The notes under the pieces: model-generated
What the model saw: only the letters and a program-made list of their open reading frames with translations
The model's database searches: none
Told to the model about the DNA's origin: nothing
Shown here: positions 1 to 5,947 of the stretch, piece after piece
Numbering within the stretch: position 1 is the first letter of the stretch
Layout: each line of letters opens with the position of its first letter
Program-made: the position numbers and the translations under genes
NCBI GenBank assembly: GCA_026692885.1
Contig: JAPLNJ010000802.1
Coordinates: forward strand, 1 to 13,029
Source: Planctomycetota bacterium
GTDB taxonomy: Bacteria; Planctomycetota; Planctomycetia; Pirellulales; Pirellulaceae
Reading direction: 5' to 3'
DNA length: 13,029 bases

Positions 1-34
1 GCGAAGCCCCAGTCCACTGTTGCTGGGGCTTCGC
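1..34. terminator. Strong terminator-like hairpin at the left edge
   Basis: A perfect 12-bp inverted repeat, GCGAAGCCCCAG (1-12) and CTGGGGCTTCGC (23-34), encloses a 10-base loop. The stem is GC-rich like an intrinsic terminator, but only two T residues follow on the plus strand, so it may act poorly alone or serve both strands. The gene it would end lies outside the window to the left. Confidence 0.5.
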
Positions 35-470
35 TTAGGCTCAGCCACCAGCCACCCTGCTAGCGTTTTGCGCAACCTTATGATCAAGGCCCAGCGGGGC
101 GCATTATGAGTTCACACGGCGCGATGCTTTCGAGCGAGCGACGACGCTGTTCGAGATACGGGGCATCGGCGGCGAAGGAAGTCGATCCTGACTCCGTCCG
201 CAAAGACGCAACGGCCTTGGGAAACGCAGCGCGAGTTGACCATCACCAGGATGCCTGCCTTCAGGACCGCAGCTTCCATGACCTCCGCCTGTTCCGTCGC
301 AAGCCGCTTACATGAGGCGGCGATTCATGGTCGTGCCGGATGTCCAGGTTCAGCGGCGGTGGTTTTGGCTCTGACGGTCGTAACCGACCGCGAACAGAAT
401 CCCCGTCGCACGAATCCAGCGCGGATTTGACTGACCTTTTGGGGCCTCATAAGTGCCTCCATGTTGCACA
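35..470. other. Stretch without a recognisable gene
   Basis: Several short frames are open on both strands (for example 106-315 and 236-430 on the plus strand), but they overlap one another, lack good ribosome binding sites and resemble no family I know. A minus-strand frame between about 310 and 120 has a plausible amino-acid mix but no convincing start. If the tRNA fragment at 594-643 is an attachment-site scar, this stretch is the terminal part of an integrated element. Confidence 0.4.
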
Positions 471-476
471 ACACCG

Positions 477-482
477 TATAAT
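477..482 (+). promoter_or_regulatory. Perfect sigma70 -10 box (TATAAT)
   Basis: TATAAT at 477-482 matches the consensus exactly. No good TTGACA-like -35 element sits 16-18 bases upstream, so promoter strength is uncertain. The box overlaps the start of the inverted repeat ATGTGG-TTG-CCACAT (481-495), where a repressor could cover the start site. A transcript starting near 488 would run through the hairpin array and the tRNA fragment to the terminator at 660-691, about 200 nt with no convincing ORF. Confidence 0.35.
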
Positions 483-542
483 GTGGTTGCCACATGGTGA
501 CACGTGCTCGATTGTCACAAGCTCCAACGGCGTTGGAGCTTG
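481..542. repeat. Three consecutive inverted repeats
   Basis: Three perfect inverted repeats follow one another in 62 bases. ATGTGG (481-486) pairs with CCACAT (490-495). GTGACA (497-502) pairs with TGTCAC (513-518). CAAGCTCCAAC (518-528) pairs with GTTGGAGCTTG (532-542) around a GGC loop, giving an 11-bp stem. No T-run follows, so none looks like a terminator. They lie between a -10 box and a displaced tRNA 3' end, which fits either recombinase or accessory-protein binding arms or a structured RNA. Confidence 0.55.
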
Positions 543-571
543 GGGGCGTAAAACGGGGCAGCTTCTGGAGT

Positions 572-597
572 TAAGAGAATGGCGTTCATTACTCTTA
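572..597. repeat. Imperfect palindrome abutting the tRNA fragment
   Basis: TAAGAGAATG (572-581) pairs with CATT (587-590) and CTCTTA (592-597), with a five-base centre GCGTT and one bulged A at 591. The right arm runs into the anticodon loop of the tRNA-Leu fragment. Inverted arms around a 5-7 base centre resemble a tyrosine-recombinase core site, but crossovers in tRNA genes normally fall in the anticodon loop itself, so the role is uncertain. Confidence 0.4.
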
Positions 598-643
598 GGA
601 TCCAGTCCCGCAAGGGGTGCAGGTTCAAATCCTGTCTCTCGCA
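594..643 (+). tRNA. tRNA-Leu(UAG) 3' fragment, probable attachment-site scar
   Basis: The sequence reads as the 3' part of a class II leucine tRNA. It has an anticodon loop CTTAGGA (594-600, anticodon TAG at 596-598), the 3' anticodon-stem strand TCCAG (601-605), a variable arm around CCCGCAAGGGG, a T arm GCAGG-TTCAAAT-CCTGT (619-635), the 3' acceptor strand CTCTCGC (636-642) and discriminator A643. CCA is not encoded. The matching 5' half (acceptor GCGAGAG, D arm, 5' anticodon strand) is absent upstream, where the sequence is unrelated, so this cannot be a functional tRNA. A fragment running from the anticodon loop to the 3' end is what remains at the far end of an element integrated into a tRNA gene. 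The intact copy should then lie to the left, outside the window. No integrase is visible here. Confidence 0.8.
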
Positions 644-659
644 CTTGGTTGATATGAAA

Positions 660-691
660 GGACTTGCGGCAAATTGCCGCGAGTCCTTTTT
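660..691 (+). terminator. Intrinsic terminator after the tRNA fragment
   Basis: GGACTTGCGGCAA (660-672) pairs with TTGCCGCGAGTCC (674-686) with one G-T wobble, followed by five T residues (687-691) and more T-rich sequence. This is a textbook rho-independent terminator. It starts 17 bases after the tRNA discriminator base, so it is most likely the original terminator of the leucine tRNA transcript, displaced together with the tRNA 3' end. Confidence 0.85.
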
Positions 692-886
692 CTTTGATGC
701 AATGCTCACCGTATGCAAACCGTATGCAGGTCTTGCCCTAAAATTGCCACAAAATGGCACTGCAACGCCGACGCCAACGGTCGCCCGATCCTGTCACGTC
801 AAAAATCCGTTCAGAAAATCTGACCAGGGAATCGTCGTCCTGCGTTGTACTTTGGGCCGCAAGTCCGCCTTTACAGGACGCCCAAC

Positions 887-1048
887 ATGGACGCCGACCA
901 TCAGAAACCCACCCTGGCCATCACGGACACACCGCATCAGCCGCACTCCAGCACACCGCCAAGAAACGCGAAGGCCCGCAACCGTCAGGAGTGCATTGAA
1001 CAGAAGGATGGTCTTGGGGTCGTCACCCCAACCATCGGCACCCACTGA
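887..1048 (+). CDS. Possible small hypothetical protein (53 aa)
   Basis: This frame starts at ATG 887 with AGGA (874-877) at a suitable distance and ends at TGA 1046-1048. The product is hydrophilic, rich in Pro, Thr, His and Gln, with no membrane segment or recognisable motif. Third codon positions are mostly G or C, as in the clear genes nearby, which is the main argument for coding. Overlapping frames on both strands are also open, so chance is possible. It stands alone between the tRNA terminator and the CcbP-like gene, and no function can be proposed. Confidence 0.3.
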   Translation: MDADHQKPTLAITDTPHQPHSSTPPRNAKARNRQECIEQKDGLGVVTPTIGTH

Positions 1049-1064
1049 AGCGCGAGCCTTCGCT

Positions 1065-1119
1065 GTCAGGGGGAACAGCCGCTTCTCGATTTCGCGGAAG
1101 GGCTGTCCCGCTCCCTGAC
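1065..1119. repeat. Interrupted inverted repeat before the CcbP-like gene
   Basis: Outer arms GTCAGGG (1065-1071) and CCCTGAC (1113-1119) and inner arms ACAGCC (1075-1080) and GGCTGT (1101-1106) form a stem with an internal loop. CTTC (1082-1085) and GAAG (1097-1100) can extend it inward. There is no T-run. It lies about 155 bases before the next start codon, so it could be a leader structure, a small RNA or an old mobile-element end. Confidence 0.4.
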
Positions 1120-1274
1120 TGACTGTTACGGAATTATCGACCCCCTACGAAAATTGGTCCATGCACAAGACGGGTGGGAAGAAGCGGGCAACTGATCTTG
1201 CCCGTGCCAGCACAAATCCGCCAAAATGTCCGCCGACGCCAATTCCCCTGACGGATCGACGGGAGCGAAACACG

Positions 1275-2099
1275 ATGTCCACGAAGAAAAAACAGAAGCC
1301 GCTGAAACGCAGGAAGCCAACAACGCCAGCCACGTTTGCCGTAGGTGACCAAGTGCGGGTCAAGCAAGGCATACCCGATCCTGACTTCCCCGACATTCCA
1401 CTGGGCGGCTGGGCAGGGACAATCACCGAAGTCAGTGATGATGGCAAGTCGCATCTGTACCTGATCGAGTGGAATCAGTTCACCCTCGACCACATGCCCC
1501 CGATTTTCCGCAAGCGGTGCGAACGTGACGGATTGGAGTTGGAAGAGTCCAGGCTGGGCGAGGAAGACCTCGAACCCGACGTTGGCGACCGCGTGCCGCT
1601 GGAACAGCCAACCCAGATCGTGACCCGTCCGCTCAGCACCACGGATCAAGATGACCGCATCAGAGCCATCTTTGGGCTGACCAGCAACGACCCGTTGCCC
1701 GAATCGAGCTACGAGAACCTGCGTCAGTACCACGCCTACTTGGCCGCGAACCTGACGTTCCCATTCGAGGCGGGGTACTGGAAAGAAACGGGACCGTTCG
1801 AGAGCAGCCACAGGTGCAAGGTCAGCGTCGTGGGCTTGGCCGATTTGGAATGTTACTGCTCAGAGGGCGTCGGGCTGGTGCTCAGACTTCGACACGACGG
1901 CGAACCGACCAAAGTTGTGCAGGCACGGGTCAAGAACCGCAGCAGTCTGTTCGGATTCCTGTCGAACGCTTTGTGCGTGTCGGCACCGCAGAGTGTGGAC
2001 GAACGTGATTCCATGCTGCTCAGCGATCTGGAACTGACGAAGAATGACGCCAATCAGCAGTTGTTCAAGGATTTCAACTACTGGTTTTGGCATCACTGA
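1275..2099 (+). CDS. CcbP-like 'calcium-binding' protein with SH3-like N-terminal domain
   Basis: The start is set at ATG 1275 because GGGAG (1261-1265) lies nine bases upstream; the frame is open back to 1161, but that ATG has no such site. The product has 274 residues and no signal peptide. After a basic N-terminus (residues 4-14), residues 20-100 look like a small beta-barrel (VGDQVRVK near 23-30, GGWAGTI near 44-50) with acidic residues D35, D37 and D40, ending in an Asp/Glu-rich stretch. Residues around 115-210 contain 'YLAANLTFPFEAGYW', which resembles the FPF-x-A motif of the cyanobacterial CcbP calcium-binding family (Pfam Calcium_bind, recalled from memory). Calcium binding is a family annotation, not something the sequence proves. 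It is the first gene of a tight plus-strand run, with 27 bases to tspO. Confidence 0.75.
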   Translation: MSTKKKQKPLKRRKPTTPATFAVGDQVRVKQGIPDPDFPDIPLGGWAGTITEVSDDGKSHLYLIEWNQFTLDHMPPIFRKRCERDGLELEESRLGEEDLEPDVGDRVPLEQPTQIVTRPLSTTDQDDRIRAIFGLTSNDPLPESSYENLRQYHAYLAANLTFPFEAGYWKETGPFESSHRCKVSVVGLADLECYCSEGVGLVLRLRHDGEPTKVVQARVKNRSSLFGFLSNALCVSAPQSVDERDSMLLSDLELTKNDANQQLFKDFNYWFWHH

Positions 2100-2126
2100 G
2101 GGCGACAACTTCTTGGGGCTGAATCG

Positions 2127-2606
2127 ATGCCACCGATGAAACAAGCCACCGCGTTCGTCGTCATCCTGGTCATCTGCTTCGCGGCAGCGGGCCTTGGCTC
2201 CGTTGCCACCACACCCAACATCCCGACGTGGTACGCCACGCTTGCCAAGCCATCGTGGAATCCGCCCAATTGGTTGTTCGGCCCAGTCTGGACCGTGTTG
2301 TACATCTGCATGGCGGTGGCCGCATGGTTGATTTGGCGGCAGGGTGGGTTCCAGCAGGCCCGAACACCGCTGACGCTCTTCGCCGTGCAGTTGGGGCTGA
2401 ACGCCGCGTGGTCGTGGCTGTTCTTTGGGTTCCACATGCCAGGAGCCGCGTTCCTCGAAATCCTCGCCCTGCTGACCGCCATCGCAGCGACAACCATCGC
2501 GTTCTGGCCCAGGTCCAAGGCCGCTGGTATCCTGATGCTGCCGTACCTGGGCTGGGTGGCCTTCGCCAGCGTGCTAAACTTCGCGATTTGGCGGTTGAAC
2601 GGTTAG
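2127..2606 (+). CDS. tspO: TspO/MBR family tryptophan-rich sensory protein
   Basis: The product has 159 residues, the usual TspO length, with five hydrophobic segments (about 8-28, 47-71, 80-102, 106-125 and 134-155). Family signatures are visible: W35-Y36, then K41-P-S-W44-N-P-P47, F51-G-P-V-W55 and Y59 in the first loop and helix, N92-A-A-W95-S-W97 in the third helix, and a closing N-F-A-I-W. TspO proteins are integral membrane proteins that bind porphyrins and related ligands and take part in tetrapyrrole-linked and stress responses. It starts 27 bases after the CcbP-like gene, so cotranscription is likely. The site before ATG 2127 (GGGGCTG) is weak, and an alternative ATG lies at 2136. 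Confidence 0.93.
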   Translation: MPPMKQATAFVVILVICFAAAGLGSVATTPNIPTWYATLAKPSWNPPNWLFGPVWTVLYICMAVAAWLIWRQGGFQQARTPLTLFAVQLGLNAAWSWLFFGFHMPGAAFLEILALLTAIAATTIAFWPRSKAAGILMLPYLGWVAFASVLNFAIWRLNG

Positions 2607-2625
2607 CCTCGCAGAGACGCACGAG

Positions 2626-2796
2626 TTGTGCTTTACCATCAGCACGGAGCCAGGACGGTTCTGGAGTTGGACTCGTTTCCGATTCATCGACACAACAAGC
2701 CGCGTCGAAAAGCTGTTCTCCGACCTGAAGATGATCCTCTCCGAAGACCACGACATCCAAGTTCTTGGATACCCAGAAGAGTTTCCTCTGGAATGA
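2626..2796 (+). CDS. Small ORF without ATG start, possibly a gene remnant (56 aa)
   Basis: After the tspO stop the +1 frame is open from just past a TGA at 2596-2598 to TGA 2794-2796, encoding a balanced, protein-like sequence with 'DTTSRVEKLFSDLKMIL' and the ending 'GYPEEFPLE'. There is no ATG. TTG 2626 is the only reasonable start and has only a weak upstream site. Third positions are mostly G or C. The stop falls four bases before ATG 2801 of the next gene, as in translationally coupled operons. Either it is a real gene with a TTG start, or the 3' end of a longer gene whose front was lost next to tspO. I do not recognise the family. Confidence 0.4.
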   Translation: MCFTISTEPGRFWSWTRFRFIDTTSRVEKLFSDLKMILSEDHDIQVLGYPEEFPLE

Positions 2797-2800
2797 GCCG

Positions 2801-3229
2801 ATGAACGTGGTCCATAGAGCATTCATGGCAACACCCCTTCGCCTGCTCGCCATCATCTGGGCCTCGCCTTACACGATCCTCGGCCTGCTCATCGGCTTGA
2901 TCGGCGTCTGCACGGGAGGTCACGCCCGCATCCGTGGCCGCGTGATCGAGTTCTACGGCGGCTACGTGAAGTGGATTTTGCAACAGTTCTTTTTCCGGGA
3001 AGGTGCGATGGCGTTGACCTTGGGCCACACGGTCTTGGGGCAGACCGATGCCGCCTTGGACATTTGCCGCGAACACGAACTGGTCCACGTTCGCCAGTTC
3101 GAGCGTTGGGGACCGCTGATGGGGCCTGTCTACCTCGGCTGCTCCCTGGTACTTTGGCTGATGGGCCGCAGACCGTACCGCGACAATCCGTTTGAACGGC
3201 AGGCATACGAAGAAGAGGGCGGGAAGTGA
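2801..3229 (+). CDS. Membrane protein with HExxH motif (142 aa)
   Basis: ATG 2801 is preferred over 2765 because it follows the previous stop by four bases and removes an implausible N-terminal extension; ATG 2825 is also possible. Residues 12-38 are hydrophobic, and a second segment lies near 106-121. The central feature is H92-E-L-V-H96 followed by R98-Q99 and E101, then a closing 'RDNPFERQAYEEE' (127-139). This HExxHxxQxE plus NPFExxA arrangement is typical of small conserved membrane proteins often labelled hypothetical or 'signal peptide prediction', and resembles zinc-peptidase motifs with a downstream Glu as a possible third ligand. Peptidase activity is inference. It sits in the tspO run, with 30 bases to the next gene. 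Confidence 0.72.
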   Translation: MNVVHRAFMATPLRLLAIIWASPYTILGLLIGLIGVCTGGHARIRGRVIEFYGGYVKWILQQFFFREGAMALTLGHTVLGQTDAALDICREHELVHVRQFERWGPLMGPVYLGCSLVLWLMGRRPYRDNPFERQAYEEEGGK

Positions 3230-3259
3230 AAAACCCCATGACCGCGAAAGGACGAGCCA

Positions 3260-3979
3260 ATGAGCCGCGTGGAGAAGGTCTTCGCCATCGTCTACTTCGC
3301 GTGCCTTCTTGCAGGTCCATTCCTGCCAATGCCTGCCGCGTTCTGGGCTTTATTTCAACTTTTGTGGATGGCTTCCACCATCCCCTTCCTTGTCATTCTC
3401 TTCCGAGACCTCCGCAAGCGGCCTTTTCCTGATCCCGACTCGCGACTGATTTGGACCTTCCTCATTATCCTGCTGCCCCCGCTGATTGCGGCGGTGTACC
3501 TGGGGAAGCACGGTTTTCGTCCACGGCCAGAGTCAAAGCCGCGATTTCACGAGATAGCTAACGCGAAAGGCCCACGGCTCGGACACGTCATCGTTGTCTG
3601 TACAATCGTCTTTGCCAAACTGTCACTTGCTGCCCCATGCTTCTTGTGGGGCTTCATGATGGCGTTCATGGGCCTTCGCCTCCAAGGGTTCTCGCCTCTT
3701 GAGTGTAGGGCCATTGGGCTGTGCGCCTCGCTGGGGGGGATCGGCATTGGCTACCCATTTTTCTTGATCCCTGTCAGCGGGATCACGAAGTACATCGTTG
3801 CGGCGTCGTCCGCGTTGCCATTCTGCTTGCTGATGGCTGGGCTGAGCGATACGGAAGCAAGCATGGACCCAGCCTACCGGATTGTGGGAGGCATCATGCT
3901 GCTCGGTGTAGCGCTGACCGCGGCCGACATACACCTATCCAAGGCACCGTCGTACATCCATGTGGAGGGTGATGCCTAG
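3260..3979 (+). CDS. Multi-pass membrane protein with PLDc_N-like segment (239 aa)
   Basis: ATG 3260 is preceded by AAAGGA (3246-3251). The protein has about seven hydrophobic segments (roughly 7-27, 28-46, 62-81, 107-138, 150-172, 177-195 and 206-224) and a short cytoplasmic-looking Arg/Pro/Lys loop near 85-105. Residues 45-85, with 'RDLRKRPFPDPDSRLIW' followed by a helix ending in 'YLGKHG', resemble the N-terminal membrane domain found before phospholipase D nucleases (PLDc_N), but no HKD catalytic motif follows. It is the last gene of the run that begins with the CcbP-like gene. Function unknown. Confidence 0.65.
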   Translation: MSRVEKVFAIVYFACLLAGPFLPMPAAFWALFQLLWMASTIPFLVILFRDLRKRPFPDPDSRLIWTFLIILLPPLIAAVYLGKHGFRPRPESKPRFHEIANAKGPRLGHVIVVCTIVFAKLSLAAPCFLWGFMMAFMGLRLQGFSPLECRAIGLCASLGGIGIGYPFFLIPVSGITKYIVAASSALPFCLLMAGLSDTEASMDPAYRIVGGIMLLGVALTAADIHLSKAPSYIHVEGDA

Positions 3980-4054
3980 CCGATCCCTGCAAAATTATCT
4001 TTGTGCAAAGTTTGGCCCACCCACCGAAGCGGGCAGCTAACCGCCGACGAGCTA

Positions 4055-4083
4055 TTGACAGGGAAACGCCACCCTCCGAAAAT
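4055..4083 (+). promoter_or_regulatory. Promoter of the TPR gene
   Basis: A perfect -35 hexamer TTGACA (4055-4060) is followed after 17 bases by GAAAAT (4078-4083), which matches four of six -10 consensus positions. It lies 58 bases before ATG 4141 in the 161-base gap after the membrane-protein gene, so the TPR gene probably has its own transcription start. Confidence 0.55.
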
Positions 4084-4140
4084 AGGCCATGTTCGTCTGT
4101 CGGGCGGTCAATCTCGTCAGCCGCCCACGGGAGTCGAATC

Positions 4141-5247
4141 ATGCATCGACCGATCCTGTGCATCGCCGTGGCCTTCACGTTCGTTCAGTCTCCGACCCCA
4201 GCCAGCCTGGGGGCAGAAGATGCCGCTTACTACAACGACCGTGGCGTTGGCTGGTTCGACAAGAGCGAATACGACAAGGCCATTGAGAACTTCAGCCAAG
4301 CCCTAAAGCTGAAGCCCGCTGACGCCGAAACCTACTGTTGGCGTGGCAATGCCTGGAAGAATAAGGGTGAGTATAGCAAGGCCATCGAGGACTTCAGCCA
4401 ATCCATTCGGCTCAAGCCCGATTACGCCGAAGCCTACCACTACCGCGGCCATGCCTGGAATGGCAAACGTGAGTACGACAAGGCGATAAAGGACTACACC
4501 GAAGCCATTCGGCTCAAACCTGATTATGCCGAAGCCTACCACTGTCGTGGCAATTTCTGGGTGAAAAGAGACGAGTTCGACAAGGCGATAATTGACTACA
4601 ACGAGGCGCTGCGGCTGAAGCCCGATTACGCGCTGGCGTACTACAACCGTGGTAACGTTTGGCTAAGAAAAGACGAGTACGAGAAAGCGACAGAGGATTT
4701 TAACGACGCCCTGTGTCTCAAACCCGATTTCGCTGAAGCCTACTACCGCCGTGGTCATGCGTGGAACGGCACTCGCGAGTACGACAAGGCCATCACCGAC
4801 CTCAACGAAGCCATTCGGCTCAAGCCCGATTACGCCAACGCCTACCACTGCCGTGGTCATACCTGGAACTGCAAACGTGAGTACGACAAGGCAATAAGCG
4901 ACTACAGCGAGGCGCTGCGACTCCAGCCCGATTTGGGCCAGACCTACAGAAAACGCGGGGATGTCTGGTACGCAAAGCGTGAGTACGACAAGGCCATCGA
5001 GGACTACAGCAAAGCCTTGAACCTCATGCCTGATGACGCCGACATCTACTACAACCGTGGCAATGTCTGGTACACAAAGCGTGATTACAGCAAGGCCACC
5101 GAGGACTTCGCGAAAGCCATTCGGCTCAAGCCCGATTTGTCCCCGTTGTACAAAGTGCGTGAAAATACAAAGAAGAAGGCGGATGAACATCGCTCACGGC
5201 TGGAACTCTACAAGCAGAAGTACCGCGAACAGGCGAAGAAACCATAG
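4141..5247 (+). CDS. Secreted tetratricopeptide-repeat protein (368 aa)
   Basis: ATG 4141 is chosen because GGGAG (4129-4133) lies seven bases upstream and the product then begins with a signal peptide (hydrophobic residues about 4-16, likely cut near ASLG-AED, residues 22-27). The longer frame from 4003 would bury this signal. From residue 28 there are nine 34-residue TPR units, each with the pattern Y-x-x-R-G-x-x-W, then EYDKAI-x-D-Y/F, then AI/AL-R-L-K-P-D. A degenerate tenth unit and a Lys/Arg-rich tail follow. TPR arrays bind other proteins or peptides; an export signal suggests a role in the periplasm or outside the cell. The partner cannot be read from the sequence. Upstream promoter at 4055; the 3' end overlaps a weak minus-strand ORF. 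Confidence 0.9.
   Translation: MHRPILCIAVAFTFVQSPTPASLGAEDAAYYNDRGVGWFDKSEYDKAIENFSQALKLKPADAETYCWRGNAWKNKGEYSKAIEDFSQSIRLKPDYAEAYHYRGHAWNGKREYDKAIKDYTEAIRLKPDYAEAYHCRGNFWVKRDEFDKAIIDYNEALRLKPDYALAYYNRGNVWLRKDEYEKATEDFNDALCLKPDFAEAYYRRGHAWNGTREYDKAITDLNEAIRLKPDYANAYHCRGHTWNCKREYDKAISDYSEALRLQPDLGQTYRKRGDVWYAKREYDKAIEDYSKALNLMPDDADIYYNRGNVWYTKRDYSKATEDFAKAIRLKPDLSPLYKVRENTKKKADEHRSRLELYKQKYREQAKKP
4222..5139 (+). repeat. Nine tandem 102-bp TPR coding units
   Basis: The TPR gene contains nine units of exactly 102 bases with no length change. Blocks such as 'attcggctcaagcccgatta' and 'gagtacgacaaggc' recur almost unchanged between units, showing expansion by duplication. Such arrays can gain or lose units by recombination. 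Confidence 0.85.
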
Positions 5248-5411
5248 CGGACGGAAGCCTGCACCTCCGAGCTCCACGGGCGAGTCGCGCTGTACCACCC
5301 CAGAGTCAGAACGGCGAGCGCGAGCCACAGATTTCGCCACCACGCCCCGAAAGTCAACGGCCGTAATTTCGAGAACATCCCCTTGTCTTCCAGGATTCCA
5401 TTGTTGAACAA
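5208..5411 (-). CDS. Doubtful small membrane protein
   Basis: A minus-strand frame of 67 codons starts at ATG 5411 (or 56 from the inner ATG 5378). Its product has one hydrophobic stretch containing 'WWRNLWLALAVLTLGW' and mostly G or C in third positions, as in real genes here. Against it: no clear ribosome binding site, 40 bases of antisense overlap with the end of the TPR gene, and no family I recognise. It lies just downstream of the broken phosphoesterase on the same strand and may be another remnant. Confidence 0.25.
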   Translation of the reverse strand: MFNNGILEDKGMFSKLRPLTFGAWWRNLWLALAVLTLGWYSATRPWSSEVQASVRYGFFACSRYFCL

Positions 5412-5424
5412 ATCGTTGTTCGGG

Positions 5425-5730
5425 TTACTTCTGCGGGACCTTTGCCGTCGCCTTTTTGGGAGGCGTCAAGTCGATCCGGTTCGGGATCTCACCCAGGTGG
5501 TAGAAGCGGTGCTCAAGGCCGGTGTCACGCACGATGACGATCCGCAGCCCCGAGGCATCCTTCCGCAGGGGCTTGCCAATCGCGCCGGTTGTGACCATTT
5601 CCAGGGAATCGTACTTGGCCGTTCCGTTGGCATGGTAGTGGCCGGCGAAGACATGGGTCACGCCGTACTGCCGGAGCAGGTCGAGGCAGCGATGTCGCTC
5701 TTGGCGGGGCAGGTTGTGATTGTGCAGCAT
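5425..5730 (-). pseudogene. C-terminal fragment of CPPED1-like metallophosphoesterase
   Basis: The 101 codons match only the last third of a calcineurin-like phosphoesterase of the CPPED1 type. Visible are 'NLPRQER' near the start, V-F-A-G30-H-Y-H33 (the C-terminal metal-binding GHxH motif), M45-V-T-T-G-A-I-G52 and S60-G-L-R-I-V65. The N-terminal metal motifs (DxH, GDxxD, GNHE/D) are missing, and an in-frame TGA lies two codons before the first ATG, so the gene is truncated and cannot form the active site. The neighbouring frame just upstream contains 'NAEEHLS', which might be a frameshifted continuation of a few residues. The signal-peptide fragment at 7686-7844, same strand and beyond the glycosidase-like gene, could be the lost N-terminus, but this is speculative. 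Confidence 0.8.
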
Positions 5731-5812
5731 GACTCAGGTGCTCTTCCGCGTTCATTTCAGCAACACCGTTGAAGCGGGTGATCCGTTGCGGCTGTCAAGT
5801 TGTGGCCTTCCC

Positions 5813-5827
5813 TGATACCCGGTATCA
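5813..5827. promoter_or_regulatory. Operator-like palindrome TGATACC-C-GGTATCA
   Basis: A perfect palindrome with seven-base arms and a one-base centre lies 120 bases before ATG 5948 of the glycosidase-like gene. This size and symmetry fit a dimeric repressor site, but no regulator gene is nearby and no -35/-10 pair beside it is convincing. Confidence 0.3.
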
Positions 5828-5947
5828 TGTGGAAGCGACAAGAACACCCGCGATGTCGGCAGGTTTCCCGTGTTGATTTCGGGCTCGCTTCACGCTATCG
5901 CGTCCCGCCCCACACACTCCCGTCATACCAGGTTACCGGAGGAAGAC

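Noticed and set aside
518..542. Integron attC-like site (CTCCAAC...GTTGGAG)
   Set aside because: The ends resemble the RYYYAAC/GTTRRRY consensus but miss the required purine and pyrimidine, and only three bases separate the arms. No integrase or cassette is present.
594..691. tmRNA-like 3' end
   Set aside because: The acceptor, anticodon loop and variable arm match tRNA-Leu, not the alanine-type tmRNA end, and no tag-peptide frame or 5' half is found.
447..760. Minus-strand ORFs with 'RETGFEPAPLAGLDP' and 'CERQDLNLHPLRDWIL'
   Set aside because: These are antisense translations of the tRNA-Leu fragment, a common source of false protein entries. They cross the terminator and hairpins and have no start signals.
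1134..1811. 225-codon minus-strand ORF opposite the CcbP-like gene
   Set aside because: The plus-strand frame has a ribosome binding site and family motifs; this is its shadow.
2170..2856. 228-codon minus-strand ORF opposite tspO
   Set aside because: Arg/Ser-rich shadow composition. The plus strand encodes an unmistakable TspO.
4222..5139. CRISPR-like periodic repeats
   Set aside because: The 102-bp period is fully explained by tandem TPR coding units with no unique spacers, and no cas genes are present.
5383..5772. Plus-strand ORF opposite the phosphoesterase fragment
   Set aside because: The minus strand carries the GHYH and MVTTGAIG motifs, so the plus-strand frame is antisense noise.
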